From the NCBI GenBank assembly GCA_944326235.1, contig CALVDH010000013.1, positions 1-64,000 of the forward strand: DNA of 64,000 bases. Reading direction: 5' to 3'. Position 1 is the stretch's first letter. The number at the start of each line of letters is the position of its first letter. The DNA comes from an uncultured Bacteroidales bacterium. GTDB taxonomy: Bacteria; Bacteroidota; Bacteroidia; Bacteroidales; UBA932. The position numbers and the translations under genes were made by a program. The notes below the pieces were generated by a model, which was given only the letters and a program-made list of their open reading frames with translations, did not search any database and had not been told where the DNA came from. Shown here one piece after another: positions 43,094 to 52,611 of the stretch.

Positions 43094-44002
43094 ATGGCTA
43101 AAAAGAGTTTAATTTCAATCCAGGATTTTACCAAGGAGGAGATCCTGCACATCCTCGACGTGGCGGAGGAGTTTGAGCACAACAAGTCTCAGACATTCCT
43201 GAGCGACAAGGTGGTGGCATGTATCTTCTTCGAGCCTTCCACCAGGACCCGCCTGAGTTTCGAGACTGCTGCGAACAGGCTGGGCGCCAGGGTTATCGGT
43301 TTTTCGGACGCGGCCAATACCAGCATCCGCAAGGGCGAGAGCCTCAAGGATACCATCAAGATGGTGTCGAACTACGTGGACCTCATCGTGATGAGGCATC
43401 CTCTGGAGGGCAGTGCCCGCTATGCTTCGGAGGTGGCCTCGGTGCCGGTCATCAACGCCGGTGACGGAGCGAACCAGCATCCGACGCAGACCCTGCTGGA
43501 CCTCTACACCATCAAGCAGACCCAGGGCCGTCTGGACCACATCAACATCAACATGGTGGGGGACCTGAAATACGGCAGGACCGTCCACTCGCTGCTGCAG
43601 GCCATGAGCCATTTTTCCCCTGAGTTCGAGTTCACCGCTCCCGACGAGCTGAAGCTGCCCCAGGAGTACCGCGACTTCATGGACAGCAAGGGCATTCCCT
43701 ACAAGGAGACCGCCGACCTGCGTGAGTATCTGGACAGCACGGACATCCTGTACATGACCAGGATACAGCAGGAGCGCTTCACCGACCCCGTGGAGTACGA
43801 GAAGGTCAAGAACGTCTACAGCCTCAATGCCTCCATGCTCTCGGGCGTGCGGCCCAACATGAAGATTCTCCATCCCCTGCCCAGGCTGCAGGAGATAGCG
43901 GTGGACGTGGACGACACTCCTCACGCATGGTATTTCAAGCAGGCCGAGAACGGAATGTACGTCCGCATGGCCATCATCTCATACTTACTCGGTAAAAGAT
44001 AG
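43094..44002 (+). CDS. pyrB: Aspartate carbamoyltransferase, catalytic subunit
   Basis: A 302-residue enzyme of pyrimidine synthesis joining carbamoyl phosphate and aspartate. Carbamoyl-phosphate motif [12 protein letters not shown] near residue 50, RHPLEGSA near 100, and the HPTQTLLDL segment near 130. Full length. Directly upstream of pyrI (12 bases), so a class B-type holoenzyme is expected. Confidence 0.97.
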   Translation: MAKKSLISIQDFTKEEILHILDVAEEFEHNKSQTFLSDKVVACIFFEPSTRTRLSFETAANRLGARVIGFSDAANTSIRKGESLKDTIKMVSNYVDLIVMRHPLEGSARYASEVASVPVINAGDGANQHPTQTLLDLYTIKQTQGRLDHININMVGDLKYGRTVHSLLQAMSHFSPEFEFTAPDELKLPQEYRDFMDSKGIPYKETADLREYLDSTDILYMTRIQQERFTDPVEYEKVKNVYSLNASMLSGVRPNMKILHPLPRLQEIAVDVDDTPHAWYFKQAENGMYVRMAIISYLLGKR

Positions 44003-44014
44003 GAGGACAGCCTT

Positions 44015-44464
44015 ATGGAAAGAAACGACGACAGACAACTCAAAGTAAGCGCGATAAAGAACGGCACCGTTCTGGACCACATCCCCAGTTGCCAGGTATT
44101 CAAGGTAATAGACATCCTCGGTCTGAGCGGATCCGAGCATCCGGTCACATTCGGGGTCAATCTGGACAGCAAGTCCATGGGCCGCAAGGGCATCATCAAG
44201 ATATCCGAAAGATTCTTCAGGGACGACGAGTTGAACAAGATAGCCCTCATCGCCCCCAACGCCAGCGTGAACATCATACGGGACTTCAAAGTAGTTGAAA
44301 AACGGCTGCTGACCATCCCTGAGACCATCTGCGGCATAGTCAAGTGCATCAACCCCATGTGCGTGACCAATCACGAAGACATCCCGACAAGGTTCAGGAC
44401 CATAGTAAAAGGCTCTGAGATACAGTTGCAGTGCGTATACTGCGAAAAGATTACGGATTTATAA
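44015..44464 (+). CDS. pyrI: Aspartate carbamoyltransferase, regulatory subunit
   Basis: A 149-residue allosteric subunit. The nucleotide-binding N-terminal domain starts KVSAIKNGTVLDHIP. The C-terminal zinc domain has four cysteines, in CINPMC and CVYC, near residues 110-143. It binds CTP/ATP and links catalytic trimers. Confidence 0.96.
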   Translation: MERNDDRQLKVSAIKNGTVLDHIPSCQVFKVIDILGLSGSEHPVTFGVNLDSKSMGRKGIIKISERFFRDDELNKIALIAPNASVNIIRDFKVVEKRLLTIPETICGIVKCINPMCVTNHEDIPTRFRTIVKGSEIQLQCVYCEKITDL

Positions 44465-44491
44465 TTTTTACCCATTGTCACAAATATTTTG

Positions 44492-44499
44492 TAACTTTG
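44492..44499 (+). promoter_or_regulatory. -7 box upstream of serC
   Basis: TAACTTTG lies 41 bases before the serC ATG at 44541, in an AT-rich gap after pyrI. Confidence 0.5.
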
Positions 44500-44540
44500 T
44501 CGCTTAATAATGATTAAACATTTTTAACAATTTTTACGAT

Positions 44541-45614
44541 ATGAAAAAAGCTTATAATTTCAACGCCGGTCCCTGCGTTCTGCCCAAACCGGCTATCGAA
44601 GCGGCTATCGAGGCCCTTAAGGATTTCAAGGGAACAGGAATGTCCGTAATAGAAGTGTCTCACAGAAGCAAGGAGTGGGAGGCCGTCATGAACGAGTGCC
44701 GCGCCCTCTGGAAAGAGCTCCTCAACATCCCTGAAGGATACAGCGTCCTCTTCCTCGGCGGCGGTGCATCCCTCCAGTTCCTCTATGTGGCCATGAACCT
44801 CCTCGAGAACAAGGCAGGTTACCTGGAGACAGGCGTATGGGCAAAGAAGGCTCTGAAAGAGGCCAAGGGTATCGGCAACGCATACGCAGTGGCTTCCTCA
44901 GCCGACAAGAACTACACCTACATCCCCAAGGGCTATGAGATCCCCACAGACCTCGACTACTTCCACATCACTACCAACAACACCATCAAGGGTACCGAGA
45001 TTCACGAGGATATGGACTGCCCCGTGCCCCTCGTAGCCGATATGTCATCCGATATCATGAGCCGTCCCGTGGACGTTTCCAAGTATGCTCTGATCTACGG
45101 TGGTGCCCAGAAGAACGTAGGTCCTGCCGGCGTGGTATTCGTTATCGTTAAGGACGAGATCCTCGGCAAGGTGTCCCGCTATCTGCCCACCATGCTCGAC
45201 TACCGCACACACATCGAGGGTGAGTCCATGTTCAACACTCCTCCTGTATTCTCTATCTTCGTTATGACCGAGACCCTGAAGTGGGTTAAGGCTCAGGGCG
45301 GCCTGAAGGCTATGTACGAGATCAACAAGAAGAAAGCCGGCATGCTCTATGACGAGATCGACCGCAACCCTCTGTTCGTAGGTACAGCCGCCAAGGAGGA
45401 CCGCTCCCTGATGAACGTATGCTTCGTGATGGCTCCCGGTTATGAGAACCTCCAGGACGAGTTCCTCGCCTTCGCAAAGGAGAAAGGCATGGTAGGTATC
45501 AAGGGCCACCGCTCAGTCGGCGGATTCCGCGCCTCCATCTACAACGCCTGCCCCATCGAGGCCGTAGAGGCTCTGATCGCCTGCATGCAGGAGTTCGAGA
45601 AAATGCACAAATAA
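44541..45614 (+). CDS. serC: Phosphoserine aminotransferase
   Basis: A 357-residue PLP enzyme making phosphoserine from 3-phosphohydroxypyruvate. N-terminus [18 protein letters not shown], and the PLP lysine in [12 protein letters not shown] near residue 191. Substrate-binding [15 protein letters not shown] near the end. Upstream of serA and DUF1015, the usual serine cluster in this phylum. A terminator hairpin separates it from serA. Confidence 0.97.
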   Translation: MKKAYNFNAGPCVLPKPAIEAAIEALKDFKGTGMSVIEVSHRSKEWEAVMNECRALWKELLNIPEGYSVLFLGGGASLQFLYVAMNLLENKAGYLETGVWAKKALKEAKGIGNAYAVASSADKNYTYIPKGYEIPTDLDYFHITTNNTIKGTEIHEDMDCPVPLVADMSSDIMSRPVDVSKYALIYGGAQKNVGPAGVVFVIVKDEILGKVSRYLPTMLDYRTHIEGESMFNTPPVFSIFVMTETLKWVKAQGGLKAMYEINKKKAGMLYDEIDRNPLFVGTAAKEDRSLMNVCFVMAPGYENLQDEFLAFAKEKGMVGIKGHRSVGGFRASIYNACPIEAVEALIACMQEFEKMHK

Positions 45615-45625
45615 TTAAACTCCGT

Positions 45626-45675
45626 AACCCCGGCATATCCACATCACAACCGGACTGCCGGGGTTCGGTTTTTTC
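45626..45675 (+). terminator. Terminator hairpin between serC and serA
   Basis: AACCCCGGCA (45626-45635) pairs with TGCCGGGGTT (45656-45665), then CGGTTTTTT. It ends 35 bases before the serA start. It may reduce rather than stop readthrough from serC. Confidence 0.8.
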
Positions 45676-45709
45676 AATAGCTTATAATCAACATTTTAAA
45701 ATATTCACA

Positions 45710-46630
45710 ATGAAAGTTTTAGTAGCAACCGAGAAACCTTTCTCAAAGGTAGCCGTCGACCAGATCCGCGAAATCGTGGAGAAAGGCGGTCATGAGCTTG
45801 CAACTCTTGAAAAATACACCGATGTCAAGGACCTTTATGCAGCCGTAGCCGATGCAGACGCTCTTATCGTGCGTTCCGACAAGGTAACCAAGGAAGTCAT
45901 TGCTGCCGCACCCAAGCTGAAGATAGTAGTCCGCGCCGGCGCCGGTTATGACAACCTCGACCTGGCAGCCTGCACCGAGAGAGGCATCGTAGCCATGAAC
46001 ACTCCCGGCCAGAACTCCAACGCCGTGGCCGAACTTGCTATCGGCATGATGATCTACATCTCACGTAACCAGTTCACTCCGGGCACAGGCTCAGAGCTCA
46101 AAGGCAAGACCCTCGGTATCCAGGCTTACGGCAATGTCGGCCGTCTGGTAGCCGCTCACGCAAAGAGCTTCGGCATGAAGATCATGGCCTTTGACCCCTT
46201 CGTTCCTGCAGAGAAGATTCAGGCTGAAGGAGTCGAGGTAGCCGCCTCACTCGAGGACCTCTATGCAAAGAGCGACTTCGTGTCCCTGCACATCCCCGCC
46301 ACCAACGAGACCAAGAATTCCATCGGTTACGCACTTCTGTCCAGAATGCCTAAGGGAGGCTGCCTCGTGAACACCGCCCGCAAGGAAGTCATCAACGAGC
46401 CCGAGCTCGTAAAGGTACTCGAGGAGAGACAGGACCTGAAGTACATCACAGATATCGCCGCCACCAACCAGGCAGAGCTCAACGAGAAGTTCGGCAAGAG
46501 AGTCTTCGCCACCCCCAAGAAGATGGGTGCCGAGACCGCCGAGGCCAATATCAACGCGGGAGTAGCAGCAGCCAACCAGATCTGCGACTTCTTCGCCACA
46601 GGCAACCGCAAGTTCCAGGTAAACAAATAG
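45710..46630 (+). CDS. serA: D-3-phosphoglycerate dehydrogenase, short type
   Basis: A 306-residue D-2-hydroxyacid dehydrogenase, the first step of serine synthesis. It lacks C-terminal ACT/regulatory domains. NAD-binding GIQAYGNVGRLVAAHAK near residue 138; catalytic Arg in VNTARKEV near 224. The usual catalytic His of TPHxGA is replaced: the segment is ATPKKMGAET (Lys270/271), as in the Bacteroides/Entamoeba-type enzymes. Between serC and DUF1015. Confidence 0.92.
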   Translation: MKVLVATEKPFSKVAVDQIREIVEKGGHELATLEKYTDVKDLYAAVADADALIVRSDKVTKEVIAAAPKLKIVVRAGAGYDNLDLAACTERGIVAMNTPGQNSNAVAELAIGMMIYISRNQFTPGTGSELKGKTLGIQAYGNVGRLVAAHAKSFGMKIMAFDPFVPAEKIQAEGVEVAASLEDLYAKSDFVSLHIPATNETKNSIGYALLSRMPKGGCLVNTARKEVINEPELVKVLEERQDLKYITDIAATNQAELNEKFGKRVFATPKKMGAETAEANINAGVAAANQICDFFATGNRKFQVNK

Positions 46631-46649
46631 CAAATAGGAGAGAAACAAT

Positions 46650-47894
46650 ATGGTAAAAGTAAAACCTTTCGCAGCTATCCGCCCTCCCAAGGCCATCGTA
46701 AAGGAAGTGGCCGCCCGTCCGTACGACGTGCTCAACTCCCAGGAAGCCAAGGCTGAGGCAGGCGAGAAGTCCCTCCTTCACATCACCAAGCCCGAGATCG
46801 ACTTCGACCCCATCATCGACGAGCACTCACAGCAGGCCTATGACAAGGCTGTCGAGAACTTCAAGAAATGGCAGGAAAAAGGCTGGCTCGTGCAGGACAA
46901 GAAGGAGTGCTACTATGTCTACGCCCAGACCATGAACGGCCGTACCCAGTACGGTATCGTGCTCTGTGCCAACGTTGAGGACTACATGACAGGTAAGATC
47001 AAGAAACACGAGCTCACCCGCAAGGACAAGGAAGAGGACCGTATGATCCACGTCCGTATCCAGAATGCCAACATCGAGCCCGTATTCTTCGCATACCCTG
47101 ACAACACCGAGATCAATGCTATCGTGAAGAAGTACACCGACGGCAAGCCCGAGTATGATTTTGTGGCACCTGACGACGGTTTCGGCCATCACTTCTGGAT
47201 TATCGACAATGACGAGGATATCAAGAGGATCACCGAGATCTTCTCGACCATTCCCGCTTTCTATGTAGCCGACGGTCACCACCGTACAGCCGCTGCCGCC
47301 CTCGTAGGCGAGGAGAAACGCCGTCAGAACCCTCATCACACCGGCAATGAGGAATACAACTACTTCATGGCTGTGGTATTCCCCGAGAGCCACCTCAAGA
47401 TCATCGACTACAACCGCGTGGTTAAGGATCTCAACGGCATGACTCCCGAGCAGTTCCTCGATAAACTTGGTGAGGACTTCGAGATCAAGGACATGGGTAC
47501 CGAGATCTACAAGCCCAAGAACCTGCACAACATCTCGATGTATCTGGGAGGTCACTGGTATTCCCTCACAGCCAAGAAGGGCACCTACGACGACAACGAT
47601 CCCATCGGATGCCTCGACGTGACCATCTGCTCCAACCTTATCTTCGACAAGCTCCTCGACATCAAGGACCTCCGTACTTCGAAGCGTATTGACTTCGTAG
47701 GCGGTATCAGAGGTCTCGGCGAGCTCAAGAAGAGGGTTGACTCGGGTGAGATGGCAGCAGCTTTTGCTCTGTATCCCGTTTCCATGAAGCAGCTTATCAG
47801 GATAGCCGATACCGGCAACATCATGCCTCCAAAGACTACCTGGTTCGAGCCTAAGTTGAGGAGCGGTCTGGCGATCCATAAACTCGAGCGATAA
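46650..47894 (+). CDS. DUF1015 family protein
   Basis: A 414-residue protein. It has the FAAIRPPKAIVKEVAARPYDVLNSQEA-type opening and the FYVADGHHRTAAAALV motif near residue 210, diagnostic for DUF1015. The family is strongly linked to serine biosynthesis genes, as here (19 bases after serA), and a serine kinase-like role has been discussed for the fold. Active function not provable from sequence. Confidence 0.9.
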   Translation: MVKVKPFAAIRPPKAIVKEVAARPYDVLNSQEAKAEAGEKSLLHITKPEIDFDPIIDEHSQQAYDKAVENFKKWQEKGWLVQDKKECYYVYAQTMNGRTQYGIVLCANVEDYMTGKIKKHELTRKDKEEDRMIHVRIQNANIEPVFFAYPDNTEINAIVKKYTDGKPEYDFVAPDDGFGHHFWIIDNDEDIKRITEIFSTIPAFYVADGHHRTAAAALVGEEKRRQNPHHTGNEEYNYFMAVVFPESHLKIIDYNRVVKDLNGMTPEQFLDKLGEDFEIKDMGTEIYKPKNLHNISMYLGGHWYSLTAKKGTYDDNDPIGCLDVTICSNLIFDKLLDIKDLRTSKRIDFVGGIRGLGELKKRVDSGEMAAAFALYPVSMKQLIRIADTGNIMPPKTTWFEPKLRSGLAIHKLER

Positions 47895-47897
47895 TTA

Positions 47898-48030
47898 CGG
47901 TGCGGCGCGTCATAGCAGGCAAATCGCTGCGTTGTCTTCGCTCCAGAGCTCAGTCATTTACGCTCAGTAAACTCCTTCGCACTGAAGCTCGACGCCTTGC
48001 GCTTTACCCACTCTGACGCACCGAAGTATA
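47898..48030. repeat. Structured intergenic element
   Basis: CGGTGC...GTCA near the left end pairs with TGACGCACCG near the right end (48014-48023). Inside, GAGCTCAGT pairs with the region of ACTGAAGCTC around a small TTTAC/GTAAA hairpin. No open frame of note. It follows the DUF1015 gene and precedes a terminator. Confidence 0.55.
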
Positions 48031-48036
48031 CTTTAT

Positions 48037-48078
48037 AGAGGCCGTAATTGATGTATATCCGTTGCGGCCTCTTTTTAT
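48037..48078 (+). terminator. Rho-independent terminator after the serine cluster
   Basis: AGAGGCCG (48037-48044) pairs with CGGCCTCT (48065-48072), followed by TTTTTATTT. It ends the serC-serA-DUF1015 run. Confidence 0.8.
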
Positions 48079-48111
48079 TTGATTTTAATTTATCACGATT
48101 TAGATAGAAAA

Positions 48112-49026
48112 ATGAAACCGACGTTAGTAGTATTGGCAGCGGGCATGGGTTCCCGCTATGGTTCCCTGAAGCAGATGGACGGAGTAGGCCCCAACGGTGA
48201 GGCGATTATCGACTATTCGATTTACGATGCCGTCCGTGCCGGATTCGGGAAAGTGGTGTTTATCATCAGACATTCGTTCGAGAAGGCCTTCCGCGAGATT
48301 TTCACTCCGGAGCATTTCGGCGGCAAGGTGGAGATAGAGTTCGTTTTCCAGGAGCTGGAGTACCTGCCTGAGGGATTCAGCGTGCCCGAAGGACGCGAGA
48401 AACCGTGGGGAACCAATCATGCTGTGATGATGGCGGCTCCCGTGGTGGACACTCCTTTTGCGGTCATCAACTCAGATGACTTCTACGGCCGTGAGGGTTA
48501 TGCGGTACTGGCAGACTATCTCCGTTCGGTGGAAGGACAGAAGGGCAAGTATTCGATGGTGGGTTACAACCTGCGCAACACCCTGTCAGACTACGGCACG
48601 GTTTCCCGCGGTGAGTGCCGTGTGGATGCCGAGGGCAATCTGGTCTCCATCGTGGAGCGTACTGCCATCGAACGTGTCGAGGGCGGTCAGATTATGTACA
48701 AGGACGCTGACGGTCTCCATCCCCTGGACGAGAACACTGTCGTGTCGATGAACCTCTTCGGATTCACTCCCGATTTCTTCGCCGAGTCCGAGATTCTCTT
48801 CAAGAAGTTCCTCTCCGACCCCGCCAATATGGCCAATCCCAAGGCCGAGTTCTTCATCCCCCTGTGCGTGAACCAGCTGATAAACGAGGGGAAGGCCACT
48901 CTTAAGGTGCTCAACAGCGATGCCCAGTGGTTCGGCGTCACATACAAGCAGGACAGGCCTTACGTCGTAGAGCGTATCCAGAAGCTTATCGATGCCGGGG
49001 TATATCCCGAGCATCTCTGGAAGTAG
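48112..49026 (+). CDS. Nucleotidyltransferase (NTP-transferase fold)
   Basis: A 304-residue sugar-phosphate nucleotidyltransferase-like protein. The signature LAAGMGSRYGSLKQMDGVGPNGE is at the N-terminus and the metal-binding NSDDFYG near residue 123. It resembles GalU/GlmU-type fold proteins, but the sugar is unknown. I start at ATG 48112 (MKPTLVV); upstream in-frame codons from 48079 are in the leader. Convergent with recQ across a palindromic element. Confidence 0.88.
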   Translation: MKPTLVVLAAGMGSRYGSLKQMDGVGPNGEAIIDYSIYDAVRAGFGKVVFIIRHSFEKAFREIFTPEHFGGKVEIEFVFQELEYLPEGFSVPEGREKPWGTNHAVMMAAPVVDTPFAVINSDDFYGREGYAVLADYLRSVEGQKGKYSMVGYNLRNTLSDYGTVSRGECRVDAEGNLVSIVERTAIERVEGGQIMYKDADGLHPLDENTVVSMNLFGFTPDFFAESEILFKKFLSDPANMANPKAEFFIPLCVNQLINEGKATLKVLNSDAQWFGVTYKQDRPYVVERIQKLIDAGVYPEHLWK

Positions 49027-49057
49027 GCAGCATATCGCAGGCGGGTACATTCTGTAC

Positions 49058-49159
49058 GCGCCGGAAAAAGTATTACCCCTTGGCGATCCTCCCCACCTTC
49101 GGTGGGTCCCCTCCCTTTTCGGGAGCCAACGTCTCCAAGGGGTAATACTTTTTCCGCGC
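49058..49159. repeat. Perfect 21-bp inverted repeat with inner hairpins
   Basis: GGAAAAAGTATTACCCCTTG (49063-49082, plus one more G) is the exact inverse of 49135-49155. Inside are CCCACC-ttc-GGTGGG (49092-49106) and CTCCC-ttttc-GGGAG (49111-49125). It fills the gap between the convergent nucleotidyltransferase and recQ genes. It resembles the 25193-25361 element in layout but not in sequence. Confidence 0.88.
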
Positions 49160-49186
49160 TGATGTGCGGCCTGGTCGGGTGTAAGT

Positions 49187-51394
49187 TTAATTAGCGACTT
49201 CTGAGAGGAACTTGATGCGGACGAGGCGGATGTCCTCTTCCTGATAGTCGGGACCGAGAGCCTTCTTGGCCTCCTCGACGGAGTCGGTCTCGGCTTCCTC
49301 CTTGAAGTAGTCGTATATGTCCTCGACCTTGTCCTCATCGACGGTCTGCTCGATGTAGTAGTCCAGGTCGATGCGGGTGCCGGCGGCCACGATGGCCTCT
49401 ATCTCGTCGAGAACCTCCATGTATTCCATGTTCTTGGCGTCGGCGATATCTTCGAGAGGTATCTTGCGGTCGATGTTCTGGATGATGTAGACTTTGTTGG
49501 CCGACTTGTTGACCAGCGACTTGACGACGATGTCCTCGGGCCGCTGGATTTCATTTTCCTCCACGTACTTGGCTATGAGCTTGACGAACTCGCGGCCGAA
49601 CTTGCGGGCCTTGCCCTCGCCCACGCCCTGGCAGTTCTTCAGCTCGTCCAGGGTGATGGGGTAGTGGATGGACATATCCTCCAGCGAGGGGTCGGAGAAT
49701 ATCACGAAGGACGGCAGTTTCAGCTTGCGGGACATATCCCTGCGCAGGTCCTTGAGCATGGCATATAGGGTGGGATCACCCACTCCGCCTCCGTGACGTA
49801 CTGCCGCGGCTGCGGCTGCCTCCTCCTCGTCCTCCTCGTCCCCGTCCGCGAACTCGCGGTCCTCCGTCAGCATCAGCTCGTGGGGATGCTCCATGAACTC
49901 CCGGCCCAGGTCAGTGATGGAGATGAGTCCGTACTGCTCTATATCCTTGTACAGGTAATGCAGGATGACTCCCTGGCGGATAATGGCTATCCAGAACTTT
50001 ACGCCCTTGTCCCTGCCCATGCCGAAAAACTCGCTCTCGTGGTGGTTGTAGGACTTGATTATAGAGTTGATCTCCCCCGCCAGGATATTGGCCAGGTGCT
50101 CGGTCTTGAAATTCTCCTTCATCGAGGCCACCAGCTCCAGCACCAGGGCCATGTCCTCCTGCCCGTCGAACATCTTCTTGGGATGCAGGCAGTTGTCGCA
50201 GTTGCCGCAGTTCTCCTCGGGGTAGTCCTCTCCGAAGTAGTTGAGGAGGATCTTGCGACGGCAGCGGTTGGACTCGGCGTAGGCCACGGTCTCCATCAGG
50301 AGCTGCTTCCCGATCTCCTGCTCGGAGAGGGGCTTGCCCTGCATGAATTTTTCCAGTTTGAGGATGTCCTTGTAGCTGTAGAATGTGATGCACTTACCTT
50401 CCTGTCCGTCCCTGCCCGCGCGGCCGGTCTCCTGGTAGTAGCCCTCGAGACTCTTGGGTATGTCGTAGTGTATGACGAAGCGCACGTCGGGCTTGTCGAT
50501 ACCCATGCCGAAGGCGATGGTGGCCACTATCACGTCCACCTCCTCCATCAGGAACATGTCCTGGTTCTTGGCCCTGGTGGCGGCGTCCATGCCGGCGTGA
50601 TAGGGAAGGGCCTTGATGCCGTTGACGGTCAGGAACTCGGCTATCTCCTCGGTCTTCTTGCGGCTGAGGCAGTAGATGATGCCGGACTTGCCGGGATTCT
50701 CCTTGATGAACTTGATGAGCTCGCGGCGGACATTGACCTTGTCCCGCACCTCGTAGTAGAGGTTGGGACGGTTGAAGGAACTCTTGAATACCCGGGCGTC
50801 CATCATGTTGAGGTTCTTCTGGATGTCAGCCTGTACCTTGGGAGTGGCCGTGGCCGTCAGGGCTATGATGGGGGCTACTCCGAGTTTCTCCACGATGCTG
50901 CGGATGTTGCGGTACTCGGGTCTGAAATCGTGGCCCCACTCAGATATACAGTGGGCCTCGTCTATGGCGTAGAAAGAGATTTTGATCTGTTTCAGCAGCG
51001 CAACGGTGTCGTCCTTGGTCAGGGACTCGGGAGCCACGTACAGCAGCTTGGTGACCCCGCTCAGGAGGTCGTCCTTGACTTCCTGGATCTGGCTCTTGTT
51101 GAGGGAAGAGTTGAGAAAATGCGCGACACCCTCCGAGCCGGCTACGAAACCTCTTATCGCGTCCACCTGGTTCTTCATAAGGGCGATGAGGGGCGATACC
51201 ACAATCGCTGTTCCCGGCATCACAAGGGCGGGCAGCTGGTAGCACAGTGACTTGCCGCCGCCGGTGGGCATGAGGACAAAGGCGTTGCCTCCGCCTATAA
51301 GGTGCATCATGATTTTCTCCTGGTCTCCCTTGAAAGTGTCGAAACCGAAAAACTTCTTCAAATTGGAATGTAAATCTTCAGAACTAATCTTCAT
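49187..51394 (-). CDS. recQ: ATP-dependent DNA helicase RecQ
   Basis: A 735-residue 3'-5' helicase. Walker A MPTGGGKSLCYQLPAL near residue 45, DEAH box IDEAHCISEWGHDFRPEY near 140. Helicase C motif, then a zinc subdomain with four cysteines (CRRKILL ... CGNCDNC) and the RQC winged helix. An acidic/Ala-rich stretch (DEEDEEEAAAAAA) precedes the HRDC domain. The C-terminal 100 residues carry an extra acidic region. I start at ATG 51394 (MKISSEDL). Divergent from the ureohydrolase gene. Confidence 0.96.
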   Translation of the reverse strand: MKISSEDLHSNLKKFFGFDTFKGDQEKIMMHLIGGGNAFVLMPTGGGKSLCYQLPALVMPGTAIVVSPLIALMKNQVDAIRGFVAGSEGVAHFLNSSLNKSQIQEVKDDLLSGVTKLLYVAPESLTKDDTVALLKQIKISFYAIDEAHCISEWGHDFRPEYRNIRSIVEKLGVAPIIALTATATPKVQADIQKNLNMMDARVFKSSFNRPNLYYEVRDKVNVRRELIKFIKENPGKSGIIYCLSRKKTEEIAEFLTVNGIKALPYHAGMDAATRAKNQDMFLMEEVDVIVATIAFGMGIDKPDVRFVIHYDIPKSLEGYYQETGRAGRDGQEGKCITFYSYKDILKLEKFMQGKPLSEQEIGKQLLMETVAYAESNRCRRKILLNYFGEDYPEENCGNCDNCLHPKKMFDGQEDMALVLELVASMKENFKTEHLANILAGEINSIIKSYNHHESEFFGMGRDKGVKFWIAIIRQGVILHYLYKDIEQYGLISITDLGREFMEHPHELMLTEDREFADGDEEDEEEAAAAAAVRHGGGVGDPTLYAMLKDLRRDMSRKLKLPSFVIFSDPSLEDMSIHYPITLDELKNCQGVGEGKARKFGREFVKLIAKYVEENEIQRPEDIVVKSLVNKSANKVYIIQNIDRKIPLEDIADAKNMEYMEVLDEIEAIVAAGTRIDLDYYIEQTVDEDKVEDIYDYFKEEAETDSVEEAKKALGPDYQEEDIRLVRIKFLSEVAN

Positions 51395-51400
51395 ATTTGT

Positions 51401-51408
51401 TACCTTTG
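51401..51408 (+). promoter_or_regulatory. -7 box for the ureohydrolase gene
   Basis: TACCTTTG lies 43 bases before the ATG at 51452, right behind the recQ start codon. Confidence 0.5.
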
Positions 51409-51451
51409 CGCGTCTAAAATTACCCAAAAGTTCAGTTTCTTGCAAATTAAA

Positions 51452-52570
51452 ATGAAAAATCTAATTGAAAAATTGAGAAAATACGCCTCAGAGACTACTC
51501 TCGCCGAGGTTATCGAGGCCGGCGAAAGGGAAAAGGGCACGGCGGCGGACTTCGATCCGGACAGCATCGGCATAGCCAACGGCAATTTCTTCGGCCTGCC
51601 GTGTACAGGAGAGGACGCTGAGACAGTGCTCATACAGGTGCCCTGGGATGCCACCGCGTCCTACGGCAAGGGTACGGCGGAAGGACCGGCCGCAATGCTC
51701 GCTGCTTCCCTGCAGGTGGACCTGTTCGACGAGAGGTATCCGGACGTGGCCGGAATGAAGGTCTGGACCCTGCCTCAGGAGGACAGTATCGCAGAACTGA
51801 ACGCCGGGGCCGGGAAGATATCGGCCATGGTGGTCTCGGCTCTGGAGCAAGGGGCGGATCCCGCGGCTCTGACCGGACTGTGCCGGCAGGTCGACGCGGC
51901 CTCGGAAGCCGTGAATTCATACGTTGAGTCCACAGCGGAAGAATACCTCTCCCAAGGGAAAAAGGTGGCTGTGGTGGGAGGCGAGCACAGCGTTCCCCTG
52001 GGCCTGATCAAGGCTCTTGCCAGGCGCTTTCCGGGGATGGGCGTACTGCATATTGACGCTCATTCCGATACCAGGGAGGCATACGAAGGCTTCCGGTATT
52101 CACATGCTTCCATCATGTACAATGTGATGAAGGAGGTGCCGGGAGTCAGCCGCATAGTCCAGGCCGGCATACGGGATTTCTGCTCTGCGGAACATGCCCT
52201 GACCTCCTCTTCGGACCGCTTCGTGACATTTACCGATTTTTATCTGAAGGACAGCCTTTACAGCGGAAGTACCTGGAAGGAGCTCTGCGACCGGATAATA
52301 GAGGCATTGCCACAGAATGTGTACGTCAGTTTCGACATTGACGGGCTGTCTCCCGAGTATTGTCCCGGAACCGGCACTCCTGTTCCGGGGGGGCTTTCTT
52401 TTTCCCAGGCCGACTGGCTGCTGTACCGTCTGGCCGTTTCGGGCAGGAGGATTGTGGGATTTGACCTCTGCGAGGTGGCCCCCGGCGCCGGAGAATGGGA
52501 TGCCAACTCCGGAGTACGGATGCTTTTCAGACTACTTGCGGCCATGACTTTCTCCATTAGGGAAAAATGA
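51452..52570 (+). CDS. Arginase/agmatinase/formiminoglutamase-family ureohydrolase
   Basis: A 372-residue binuclear-manganese ureohydrolase. Metal ligands are complete: GGEHSVPLG, HIDAHSDTR, and SFDIDGLSPEYCPGTGTP. The sequence carries an N-terminal extension of about 60 residues before the core. Agmatinase is the likely activity in this phylum, but arginase or formiminoglutamase cannot be excluded. It starts at ATG 51452 and is followed by nhaA (41 bases). Confidence 0.88.
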   Translation: MKNLIEKLRKYASETTLAEVIEAGEREKGTAADFDPDSIGIANGNFFGLPCTGEDAETVLIQVPWDATASYGKGTAEGPAAMLAASLQVDLFDERYPDVAGMKVWTLPQEDSIAELNAGAGKISAMVVSALEQGADPAALTGLCRQVDAASEAVNSYVESTAEEYLSQGKKVAVVGGEHSVPLGLIKALARRFPGMGVLHIDAHSDTREAYEGFRYSHASIMYNVMKEVPGVSRIVQAGIRDFCSAEHALTSSSDRFVTFTDFYLKDSLYSGSTWKELCDRIIEALPQNVYVSFDIDGLSPEYCPGTGTPVPGGLSFSQADWLLYRLAVSGRRIVGFDLCEVAPGAGEWDANSGVRMLFRLLAAMTFSIREK

Positions 52571-52571
52571 T

Positions 52572-52579
52572 TATATTTG
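52572..52579 (+). promoter_or_regulatory. -7 box for nhaA
   Basis: TATATTTG lies 32 bases before the nhaA ATG at 52612, right after the ureohydrolase stop. Confidence 0.55.
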
Positions 52580-52611
52580 TAGGCTTTATAACCTGAAACC
52601 TACCTATAAAT

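Noticed and set aside
49793..51250. 485-codon open frame on the plus strand
   Set aside because: Fully antisense to recQ, whose motifs are intact. The composition (Val/Leu/His/Gly) is the typical shadow of a GC-rich gene.
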